A DNA stretch of 64,000 bases from Phymorhynchus buccinoides (lineage: Eukaryota; Mollusca; Gastropoda; Neogastropoda; Raphitomidae). Position 1 is the stretch's first letter. Every line of letters starts with the position of its first letter. The notes beneath the pieces were generated by a model. It worked only from the letters and a program-made list of their open reading frames with translations, ran no database searches and had not been told where the DNA came from. The stretch spans positions 23,374,266 through 23,438,265 of the forward strand of contig CM065704.1 in NCBI GenBank assembly GCA_017654935.2, read 5' to 3'. Below, in pieces: positions 1-10,500 of the stretch. Both the position numbers and the translations under genes were made by a program.

Positions 1-2364
1 GCGATCATGACTTACTATACTTCCATTTATATATTCCTAGACAAGAACCAGTAAACGACCCTCACTATAAATATGATCTAAAGAATGGCAACTATACAAA
101 AATAAGAGAAGATATGGAAAAAGTAAATTGGTCAAGCATTAAATTTGATAATGTTAATGAAAATTGGGAAAATATTAAAAGTAAAATCCTAAATTCTATG
201 GATATGCATATTCCCAAAATAAAAGTCAATGAAACAAAAAGATACAAGCCTTTATGGTTAAATGGGAAAGCTTTGAAAGCAGTAAAGAAAAAATATAATG
301 CCTTTCGAAGATATTTAATGAGTGAGCCTGGAAACGTTTATTTGAAAAAGGTTGAAAAAGAGAAGAAAAGTAAAAAATAAATGCAAAAGGGTATATTTAA
401 AATATATCAAGAAAAGAGACAAAAGTTAAAAAACTTACTAGAAAGGCAAAGAAAGATTATGAGAGGAAATTAGCCAGTGAATGCAAATCTAAACCTAAAT
501 ACTTTTGGAAGTATGTGCAAGAAAAACTAAAAACATCAACAGGGATAGGAACACTGAAAAATGAAAAGGGGGAAACAGTCACATCAGATAAAGACAAAGC
601 AAACACATTAAACTCTTTTTTTTCGAGCGTTTTCACAAGAGAAGATATTTATAATATTTCTAATGTAGATAGGGAATCAAAATCCAAAGGGAACACATTA
701 ATAGATATAGATATTGAGGTGGAGACAGTTAAAAAGAAACTTAAAGAACTGGATACTTCCAAAGCTCAAGGACCTGACCAGTTACCAGCCAGAGTTCTGA
801 AAGAGATAGCTAATGAGATAAGTGAACCATTAACTAAACTATTTAATTTGTCTTTGGAACAGGGAGAACTACCAGATGATTGGAAAAACGCAGAAGTTAT
901 AGCTATTTTTAAGAAAGGCACTAGAACAGATCCTGGAAATTATAGACCAGTAAGCTTAACATGTATAACTTGTAAGATACTTGAATATATTATAAGGGAT
1001 AAAGTTGTTATTTATTTTAAAGAAAACAAACTATATTCAGATTGCCAACATGGTTTTAGGCGCAGAAGGTCGTGTGTTACGCAATTACTTCAAGTCATGG
1101 AAAATGTTACAAAATTGTTAGATATAGGAGAGACTATATAGACAGTGTATCTTGATTTTAAAAAGGCGTTTGATTCCGTGCCACACGAAAGATTATTACT
1201 TAAATTGTCAGCATATGGAATTGATGGTGATGGATTAGAAGCTTTTTAACAAATAGAAAACAGAAAGTAAGAGTAAGTAAATCATACTCGGAACAAGCAG
1301 AAGTAATCAGTGGTATTCCCCAAGGCAGTATTTTAGGCCCAGTCCTATTCACCATATTCATAAATGACTTGCCCGATGAAGTAAATAGTGAATGTAAGAT
1401 CTTTGCGGATGACACAAAGCTATATAATACATCTGATAATAAAGAAATACTACAGTCAGATTTACACTCTTTACAAGCATGGTCAGATAAATGGAATTTA
1501 TATTTTAATGTCCAAAAATGCAAGGTAATGTACATAGGAAGGAAAAACCCTAAACATGAGTATTATATGAAGCCGAACTGCACAACAAGTAAAATTAATA
1601 TATGTGAAAACGAGAAAGACTTGGGAATAACTTTTGATCCAGCTTTGAAATTTGATACACATATACAGAAGGTAAGCAGTAAAGCAAACCAAGTAATGGG
1701 ATTAATCAAAAGATCATTTGACTATCTTCATAAAGATATATTTGTTAAATTATACAAGGCTATGGTTCGACCTCGCATAGAATATGGTAACTGTATATGG
1801 CATCCTAACCTAAAAAGACAATCAATAATAATTGAAAAAGTTCAGAGAAGAGCCACAAAGTTAGTTAAAGCATGTAAAAATATGTCTTACGAGGAACGTT
1901 TAAATTTTCTGAAATTACCATCTTTGAAGGGAAGAAGACTTAGAGGGGACCTTATTCAAACCTATAAAATTGTACATAATCTTGATGATATAAATTTCAA
2001 TGACTTTTTTATAAAATGTACAGTAGACAAAACAAGAAATAGTGATGGTAAATTGTTTCTTAACAGATCTAACACTAACACCCGCAAAAACTTTTTTACT
2101 AACCGTGTTGTTCATATGTGGATTAATGAATTCAAAAATCTTTTGGACGAAAACCCAAATTTGATAACAAAATTTAAATGTTTTGATGAATAAAAAAAAA
2201 ATATAAAAAAGCCATTCTCTTAAAGATTTATCTTTTTATTAGTTTTTGATTTAAGAGACGCAAACCACTAAATCAATTTTGTCAAGTAAAATTCATCGAG
2301 AAGGGGCGTAATAAGGGCCGAGAGGCCTATGCATAGCCCTACATAACCTACCTACCTACCTACC
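1..2364 (+). mobile_element. CR1-like non-LTR retrotransposon, 3' part
   Basis: The segment carries the end of an endonuclease/linker region (about 60-380), a reverse transcriptase (about 515-2193), an AT-rich 3' UTR and a short tandem tail of CTAC units ending near 2364. The tail and the RT motifs (a YRPVSL block, a PQGSILGP block and the catalytic FADD) fit the CR1/Jockey side of the LINEs. The left end is cut by the window. The 3' end motif with a GAGAGGCC-like core recurs near 3285, 4970, 60570 and 63220, so this is an active-in-the-past family here. Clade assignment is by motif only. Confidence 0.85.
114..2193 (+). pseudogene. Broken reverse transcriptase ORF of the CR1-like element
   Basis: Three blocks of one protein lie in different frames. 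Residues of the linker are read from 114 to 380. The RT fingers and palm are read from 515 to 1141, where a TAG interrupts. The same frame continues to about 1245, and after a frameshift the remainder is read to 2193. The palm contains the FADD catalytic pair near 1404-1415 and is followed by the thumb/C-terminal region with a KNFFTNRV block near 2086. At least one stop and two frameshifts make this copy inactive. The usual role of the enzyme is target-primed reverse transcription of the LINE RNA. Confidence 0.85.
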
Positions 2365-2844
2365 TTTTGGACAACGAATCAGTAAATGACTGACACTCAA
2401 GGATTCACCACACATACAGTTAACATTAATACATTATTTCAGTAAGTCAGTATTGGCCATTATTTATTGCGCGCCCGCGTGTGTATGTGCGTGCGTGCGC
2501 GCGCGTGTGTGTGCGCGTCAGTGTATATATGTTTGAGAGAGAGAGAGGGGGGGGGGGGAGGGGTAAGGACTATATGCTGTTATTTTGGGGCTTTAGGTCC
2601 CTACCACGCATTGTGTATATGGTTTCTAGCCACACCTAGGGGAAGACGGGGTAAAAATTGGGCGGGGGCCCACCCCAATTATCTTTAAAGAAAAGTCAGT
2701 CAAATTTCCCATACCATGCGACATTGCTGTATGGGCAAAATGAGACTGAAATTTGCTTCATTTCATGAGATATTGGGGTGGGCTTCTTACCCGCCCATGC
2801 GCTTTTTACCCCCATTGGACTTTCTGGGACAGCTCTTTTGCATG
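2365..2844. other. Spacer between LINE fragments with low-complexity tract
   Basis: No gene is supported. Bases 2466-2522 are an alternating GC/GT tract, followed by (GA)n and a G run near 2535-2562. The rest is unremarkable. Confidence 0.6.
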
Positions 2845-3298
2845 TTATAAAACTGTAGAAAGGCTTTTAGAAAGGCTTTCGATTCAGTTCCACACGAGAG
2901 ATTATTACTTCAACTTCAGGCCTATGGTATTGCTGGTAACACGTAAAACTGGATAAGAAACTTTTGGACAGGCAGAACTCAGAGAATACGGGTAGGTGAT
3001 AAATTAAGTTATCAAACGGCATAGAAGTAAAAAAGTTTGAGTGGCATCCCACAGGGGAGCATTCTTGGCCCGATTCTTTTTACAGTTTTTATTAACGACC
3101 TATACCTGACGAAGAACAAAGTGTCTGTAAAATCTTTGCAGACGACACAAAAATATACAACTCATCTAAAAATTCTAATAAATTACAAAATGACATTAGC
3201 AAACTTATTGACTGGTCTGCAAAGTGGAATCTTTACTTCAATGCAAACAAGTGTAAAGTCATGCATAATTTGGGCCTAAACAATCCGCGAGGCCTAGT
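2845..3298 (+). mobile_element. Decayed CR1-like reverse transcriptase fragment
   Basis: The translation recovers, with frameshifts, the KAFDSVPHERLLL block (about 2865-2910), a GIPQGSILGPILFTVFINDL-type block (3040-3100), the ADDTK catalytic region (about 3138) and the AKWNLYFNANKCKVM block (3215-3262). At its end a GCGAGGCCTAGTTGTC segment resembles the CR1-like 3' end. It is a second, internally deleted copy of the family at 1-2364. Confidence 0.8.
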
Positions 3299-3542
3299 TG
3301 TCCTCATTCTCTGACCATTCTCAAATCTGCTGGCCAACGCTCTTTTTCTTGTCAAGCACCATCTCTTTGGAATTCTCTGCCTTCTCCTCTCCGACACTCC
3401 AACTCAGTCTCCTCATTCAACTTAAAACCTCTCTTAAAACCCATCTTTTTGCTGCTGCATCCTAAATATTTGATCAGTTGTCTATCGTTGTGTGCACGTG
3501 AGGGAAGATTGAATAAGAGGTTTGTGCAGTGATTTGTGGTGC

Positions 3543-3610
<68 letters not shown>

Positions 3611-3917
3611 GTGCGCGTGTGCGCGCGTGTGTGCGCGCGTGTGTGCGCGTGCGTGTGTGTGGTGTGTGTGTGTGTGTGTGTGTGTGAGCATGCATGTGTG
3701 CATACATGTGTGCTTGTGTGTGTTTTGGTTGTGTGGGTTGTGTGTGCACGCATGTGTGTGTGTGTCACAGTCTGTGTGCGTGTGTGTCTGTCTGTCTGCG
3801 TGCGTACGTTGTGTGTGAGGGTGTTTGTGTATGTGTGTTGGTGTATGTGGTCAGGCGTACGTGCGGCTCAGTTGCTGTGGCTTACTGAATGGGGTATGAA
3901 CGAGTTGGGGTTGATAA

Positions 3918-3953
<36 letters not shown>

Positions 3954-3975
3954 GCGTGCGTGCGTGCGTGCATGC

Positions 3976-4056
<81 letters not shown>

Positions 4057-4232
4057 TCACAGTGTGTGTGTGTGTGTCAGTGTGTAGAGCCGAGACTGAG
4101 AGAGTTGCTTTGTATATGCGTTGTTGCTGGTTGGCGTCATTCTTGAATGGTGTTTTTGTTGTCTGTTGATTGTAAAGCGCTTTGGGCTCATCTGAGGTAA
4201 AGCGCTATATAAATGTACTATTGTTATTATTC
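3299..4232 (+). mobile_element. L2-clade LINE, 5'-truncated 3' end with expanded (TG)n
   Basis: Bases 3330-3478 translate to the typical L2 C-terminus: an FSCQAPSLWNSLP block followed by SVSSFNLKPLLKP. After the stop comes a 3' UTR dominated by (TG)n, and the element ends with the L2-type tail motif AAAGCGCTATATAAAT followed by ATT-rich repeats near 4200-4232. Compared with the copy at 5127-6556 the TG tract is greatly expanded. Confidence 0.85.
3538..4082. repeat. (TG)n microsatellite inside an L2 3' UTR
   Basis: Two long TG tracts (about 3541-3705 and 3920-4080), with TGCG interruptions, lie in the 3' UTR of the L2 fragment. The 183-residue open frame here codes only alternating V and C, so it is not a gene. 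Confidence 0.95.
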
Positions 4233-4237
4233 TCTGA

Positions 4238-4414
4238 CCAGCAATTAAGCCGGTATACCGGTACGGAAATCCATACCGGTATACCGGTACCCAGCTCTAC
4301 AGTACGCATGCGTTACTAAAGACTTTTCCCTGCTTCCGGTGTTTCAACACGTGTGTATTTTTGTTACAGTACTCAGTAGGGTACAAGTGAAAAACGTGTT
4401 TTTAGAACCCCAAA
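4238..4414 (+). promoter_or_regulatory. LYAR promoter / 5' UTR region
   Basis: The 118-177 bases before the LYAR start hold a palindromic CCGGTATACCGG repeat (4254-4290), an imperfect NRF1-like TACGCATGCG (4303-4312), an ETS-type CTTCCGG (4333-4339) and an E-box CACGTG (4348-4353). ETS and NRF1 motifs are common in TATA-less housekeeping promoters. The site identities are pattern matches, and no transcription start is proven. Confidence 0.45.
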
Positions 4415-4539
4415 ATGGTATTTTTCTCGTGTAACGCGTGTAACGAATCCCTAAAGAAAAATCAAGTTGAAAAACACTACTCAACAAAATGTCGTCGATG
4501 TGAATATCTGTCCTGTATAGACTGCGGGAAGGAATTTTG
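4415..4539 (+). CDS. LYAR: LYAR exon 1
   Basis: It codes residues 1-41 plus two bases of W42: first C2HC finger and the start of the second (YLSCIDCGKEF). The donor is TTTTG|GTAAGT and the phase is 2. Confidence 0.96.
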
Positions 4540-7500
4540 GTAAGTTTGTTAGTTTCTCGCTTTTGCTTTACTTTTATTTTAATGACATTTGTTTTTTGGT
4601 TCTTCTTCTTCTTCTTCTTCTTCCCGTTGATGGTTATAAAGCAAAACTTGTGGTAAAGGTGCCTCTTGAACTTTTTCTTCCGTTGAGTGCCCACAATTCA
4701 CTCCAATCCTTATTTTTTGTTGTTACACCACCACTGCCAACTGAAATTTGAACACCACCGGAACCCCTCTTTTTCAGTCTTTTTTTTCAAAAGGTGCCAG
4801 AATGGTCAGCTCATTGACCGTGGGCCCTCAAGAGAAGAAGAAGAAGAAGAAGAATGGGATGATTTCATGGGCTAAATTATGAACAGACACACAGACTGGA
4901 CACAGTGACACACACGCACAGTTCACATACATTGATTTGATTGATCAATACACACAGACACTGAGACAGGTCAGGTATTTGAGGACAACTAGGCCTTGTG
5001 GCCTCTTCAGTGCCTGTAACAGTAAAAAAAGTCGCTCAGTCAAATAAATCGCCCGCTACTATGAGAGTGTGTATTTGCGACAACCAGAAATTTCACTTTT
5101 TCTGTACTTGAACCATTTACCTAACCCAGTTCTCTTTGGGGCCAGTTCTCTTTGTCCTGTACACTGCTCCTCTCTCTGATGTTTTTGCTAGTCACTCTGT
5201 TATTGACCATTCCTTTGCTGATGATACCCAGCTTCAAAAATCGGCGGAACCTACCCAACTTGACAGCGCTATTCAGTCTATGGAATCCTGCCTTCATGAT
5301 GTCAAATCCTGGATGACATGCAACAAATTAAAACTTAATGATGACAAAACGGAAGCTCTGATTGTTTCCTCTCAGCGTATGTCTGCAACGATATCTCTTC
5401 CAGAAACTCTTACAGTTGGCAATGCTTGTGTTCAGTTTTCTAAGTCAGCAAAGAATCTCGGAGTTACCCTCGATTCAAATCTTACAATGCATAAACAGGT
5501 TATTAATCTCATACGTTCCATCAATTATGAGCTCAGACGAATCAGTGCTGTTCGACACTTTCTGTCTGTTGCAGCCACGAAAACTCTTATGTCTGCCTTT
5601 ATTCTTTCCCGCATTGACTATTGCAACTCTCTTCTCTGTGGCTGTCCTAAGTATCTCCTGCAACGTGTTCAAAAACTGCAAAACAATGCAGCACGCCTCA
5701 CTCTCAAGATTCCACGTTCGGATCATATAACACCTCATCTTCGTAACTTGCACTGGCTTCCAGTAGACTCGAGGCTAGAATCAAGTATAAAATAGCTTGC
5801 CTTTGTTTCGGTGCTGTTCACTCCTCTGGTCCCATCTATCTCTCCGAACTAGTAACTGTCTACTTACCTGCTCGCTCCCTACGTTCTTCCTTTGACTGCT
5901 GCACACTCAAGGTTCCTCGGGTCCACACGAAATCGTTTGGTGAACGATCTTTCTACTATTTAGCACCTCACTTATGGAATTCCCTCCCACAACATGTCCG
6001 CTCATCTGACTCTATTTCCGCCTTTCGCTCTGCCCTTAAAACTCACTTGTTTCGGACATATTATGATTGATTAGTGTTTGTGTGTGAGGTGTGTGTGTGT
6101 GTGTGTGTGTGGGGGGGGGTCCGTTTTATTGCAGAAATCTTGTAAAAAATGTATTTACAATTCTTTTATTATTCGTATTTTGTATGTAGAATGTCTACGT
6201 CTTGTAAACTTTAAATGCTTGTAAATGAGGTAGAAGGGTATTTTTGTTTTTGCAAAATTTGTCTATTATAATTAGTCATGTAATTGGCATGTCGATGGCA
6301 GTATGATTTTATTTCAAAGTTGCAGTATTGTATTCAAACTTGATTGGGAATGTGAATGTGGTCTCTATGTTTCTTCTTAGAATGTTCATGTTGTAACTAT
6401 TTTACTTGTATAATTAATTGTGTGCGAGTGTGCGTGTGCGCATGCATGTGTGATTAATTATTTGTTTGCCTTTAATGTTCTTGTTATCAATGTAAAGCGC
6501 ACTGAGCTCATGTGAGAAAGAGCGCTATATAAATTCCCATTATTATTATTATTATTAACCCTAACCCTATCCTTAACCCTAGAAAAAAGTGAAATTTGTG
6601 GTTCATGCTCGATGTCGCAAAATGTCGCAAATACACACTCTCATAGTATTAGTAGCCGGGCGATTTATTTGACTGAGCGACTTTTTTGGCTGCGACAGTG
6701 CCTTTTCAGTTTTGTTGGAATATATACATGGCTGAGAGTGAGACAGTTGAAATGAGCAAAGCTGCTTACTTGAGTCTCAAAAAGATTAAACTTCTTGGTG
6801 TGTGTGTCACTGTGTGTGTGTGTCAGTGTCCTTTGGCCCATATTACTGGAGGTGAAATGCAAAAACGGGTTTGTGAGTGCGCTGGTTCGAGCCCAGCTGG
6901 TCACATTCTTGCCTCCTTGGGAAAGATACTTTATTCCTATTTCCTGGTCCTTCGGATGAGACCTAGAACAGGTCCCGTGTGTGAACGTTAAAGCCCATTC
7001 CATTATTCAATACGAGTTGGCCGTGTGTGCAGGTGGAATGGATGACTCAAACTCACAAAGCATGCATCCTGTGCTCCAATAGCAGTCTAAACGAAGACTT
7101 TGGACGTGGGGCAGGATAAATAGCCCCAATCGAAGAAGAAGAAGACATACACAAACACCCTTGCTACTTCTTACCCTCCTTTCTTCTCTTCTTGTTCGTC
7201 CGGTAAAGTACCCACAATCAACAGTTTGATCTTTATTTTGGGGACTATTTCGATCAAGGTTCCAAGTCACAGAGAGAGAGGGAGAGAGAGAGGGAGAGAG
7301 AACAAATTGATGAACAAATGGTTTAATGATTAGGCCTTTGGCCCATATCACTGGAGGTTAATGCCCCCCAAAAAAGAATATTGAACTTGACAAAAATAAG
7401 GAAAATGACATGTAAACATTAAGCCATAATTAATGAAGAAAATGGCAATGAATGTGTATCTGATTCGTTCAGGGAAGGTTAAAAGGCGGCGGAGGGAGAG

Positions 7501-10500
7501 GGATGGGCTCCGCCTTCCATGATGCTGTGCCCTTGACACAGTGAACCTCTAAGTCTAAGAGTTCACTGCCCCTACGGCCGATAGGCTATGGGACACCTTT
7601 ACCGTTTACCTAATGAAGTAAACGAGAAACTTAATCAAAACATACAAATGACCCAGCCAAGACCCAATGATTCAGCGGGACCCATTGCTGATCGGCATCG
7701 TGATGCTGAATCAAGCAGGAACAATGAATTATGCATGCATTGATGCAATAAAGTAGGAAAACTTAGGAAGTGAGTCGCTGTGTTCGATGCTTGTATAATA
7801 GAATGATTCAGTTTTAATACTTTCTCGTGTTAAGTCGAGATAAAAAAAAAGTGTTCGTTGGTTTTTGTAATTGATTGTGTCGTGTGTGTGTCCTGTTTCA
7901 GGGGTGACAGCTACCAGACACATATCAAGTGTGTGAGTGAAGAGGAGAAATATTCCGGGAAAAACTTTGTCGCCAAGCCAAACAAGGGAGAAGTCAAACA
8001 AGAACAATGGATACAGGTGGGTGAGGGTTGTTTGCACACTTGGTCTCGAAGTAAGTCGTGGAATTTTAACCCTTTCGCCGCCAGCAGTTTTTAAGCCAAC
8101 ATTTTAGTATTAAGCTGACATGGGTAGAGAAAAGATTTTGTCTGAAATTTTAGGGATTCCTCTGTGACATGTTTAAAATAAGGCCTATCCTTACCTCTAA
8201 GAATTAAGAACCCCAGATCACTGAATAGCAGATCCTGATTTCAAGGCTTTTAATGACATGGGTGTTAAATCATTGTGCTGCAAAAATGCGACATTGGTGG
8301 TGACAGGGTTAAGCAAGTCTGCCTCTCTAAGTCAAAGTCTCTGTCTTGGTCATTGTTTCTTTCTGTTTGTCTCTCTCAGTCTCTAGTCTGACATTTGCTT
8401 GTTAAGTTGTTCTCAGCCTGCAGAATTGTGAATCAATTGATCAATATTTTTATTGTCCGTTTTACAGGAAATTCATTTTCAGCGATAAAACAAATCCAAT
8501 AAATCAACACTGATGTACTTGTGTTCAAGTGCTTCCACTTTTGGGATGATCCCTGGAGTCTTTTAGCCAGGGTACGACAACAAACATACCTACCCATTCT
8601 GTTTCTGTTTTCAGAAAGTGCAAGCTGCAATCCAAAAAGCACGGACCAACCCGCAGTTAAAAAACGTACTGCAGCGATTGGAAGACTTTCCAAACGTTCC
8701 ACGGAAAAAGGCAAAGTTTGAAGTGAGTGTTGTAATTATTAACTGTTTCATTTTGTCCATGTTCAGTTACTCTAGATATATATTTTTGATAAAATTGCAG
8801 CCACATTCGGCATAGTTGCTCCGTGTGATGTTTAAAACAAATTGCAGCTATGATCAGTTATATCAGTTAGGGGGGGGGGGGGGGGGGGGGGGGGGAATTG
8901 ACCATAGTGAGGAATTTGCATTTCCATAGTACATTGCATATGGCAAGAAATATGTTGGTGGTTTTTTTTTTATAGCTAAAAGCGCACTTAACAAATCTTA
9001 TGTATTAGAAAGTTTGGTGTGAATGTGTGCGTATGTGTGCTCATGAACATGATTATTATTTAAAAATATTACAATGTAAATCACCTCATCGAGAGTGCTT
9101 ATGGCTTAGTCAGCGCATTAAAACCTGTGTTGATGTCATGCCATTCTCTGAGCTCCCTGTCTCTTCGTTTGAACAACCTGAGTTTCTTCATGAAATTTCT
9201 TTAATATACCATATTTTTTGGACTATAATGATCAGATCAGTGATGGCACCCCCCTAAAGTTTTTACATAAAATTCAGATTTTGTTATTATATTTCCCTAC
9301 TATATTATTAGTCCTATTAGCTATTATAAGGCACAGGGGTCTCAGTCTAGGAAAAAAGTGTCGCCGTATAGTCCGATAAATATGGTAAACAGATGATTTT
9401 TGCTCTCTTTTCAAGGATAGTTTGGTGTGATGGCTCTAACAGTGAGTGTGCTTGGTTGACACTGCAGAATTTCCTCAAGTGCAGTCTGCGTGTGGTAAAC
9501 AAAGGGCTGACACAGCAGGTCTGGGACCTGCTCATGGCCGAAGCTCTGCCACAGGTAAGCATTTCTTGTGTCTCTTTTGTGTGTATCATGTGTGAATGTA
9601 TATCAGTGTGTGCGGATGTGTGTGCGTAGATGTGTGTGTGTGTGTGTGTGTGCGTGTGCGCCTGTTTGTGTCACTCTGTGTGTGTGTGAGTCACTCACAC
9701 TCACTGTGTGTGTCACTTTGTGTGTGTGTGTGAACATGTTCTGTGTAACACAAGTAGACTGCTAAATAAGATGGGCTTCAGAAGCATAACTTGACTCGCA
9801 GACAAGGCTTTTAATCTCACAATCCATGTCTTCTTTCTTTGTTGCATGCGATCAATCAGCAAAACGGCACTAACAACAGCACCACCACCAACCAACCTAC
9901 CAACGAAGGAGGATCGAACCCACAACCCGCCACAGACCCCGCAGAGCCCAGCAGCACTGCCGAGGCGCCTGCCAAGGAGGAGGAGTCGGAGAAGAAACTG
10001 AGCAAACGCGAGCGGAAAGAGAACAGAAAGAAGAAGATGCATAAGGCGGAGAAGAAAGACAGGCAGGCCGCCGCTGATGATGATGATGATGGTGGTGCCA
10101 CCCCTGCTGAGGAGGATAGCAAGAAACAGAAGAAAGGAAAGAGGAGGAAAAGAGAGGAGGAGGAGGAAGAAGAGGAGGAGAATGAGTCGCGCGAAGCACC
10201 TACCCAGCCCAAGAAGAAAAAGAGAAAAGGTGGGTAGATTCTTTTCTTTTCCTTTCTACAGTGGAACCTCCATTATAAGACCTCCCATTATAAGACTCCC
10301 TCCCACATAAGACCTACTTCTCTGAGACATTGCCCTTCTTTGTAAGTATTCAAATTACCTCCCTTATAAGACCCCTCCCTTATAAGACCTCATTTTGGAT
10401 GATTTTTGAAGGTCTTATAAATAAGGGAGGTTCCACTGTAATTGTTTAGTGGTTGTCTTCATATACATGTGCACTTTGCTGTAGATTCGCTTTGTAAATC

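Larger units (their letters stand above)
5012..6692. mobile_element. Long inverted-repeat MITE split by an L2 insertion
   Basis: The left arm (about 5012-5110) and right arm (about 6582-6692) are reverse complements over roughly 90 bases. Both contain the GTCGCTCAGTCAAATAAATC and ATGAGAGTGTGTATTTGCGA blocks. The L2 LINE lies between them, so the MITE is older. It sits in LYAR intron 1. Confidence 0.85.
4540..7901 (+). other. LYAR intron 1
   Basis: It is a 3.4-kb intron. It holds a stretch of CTT/GAA repeats, a CR1-like 3' tail in reverse (about 4966-5012), a long inverted-repeat MITE split by an L2 LINE (5012-6692) and a SINE-like insertion (6857-7335). From 7363 to 7901 I see only ordinary intron with purine runs. 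Confidence 0.8.

Noticed and set aside
3522..4146. V/C- and H/T-rich open frames
   Set aside because: Translation of (TG)n/(CA)n inside an L2 3' UTR.
6556..6580. Telomere end or chromosome fusion point
   Set aside because: Only about four imperfect CCCTAA units following an L2 tail.
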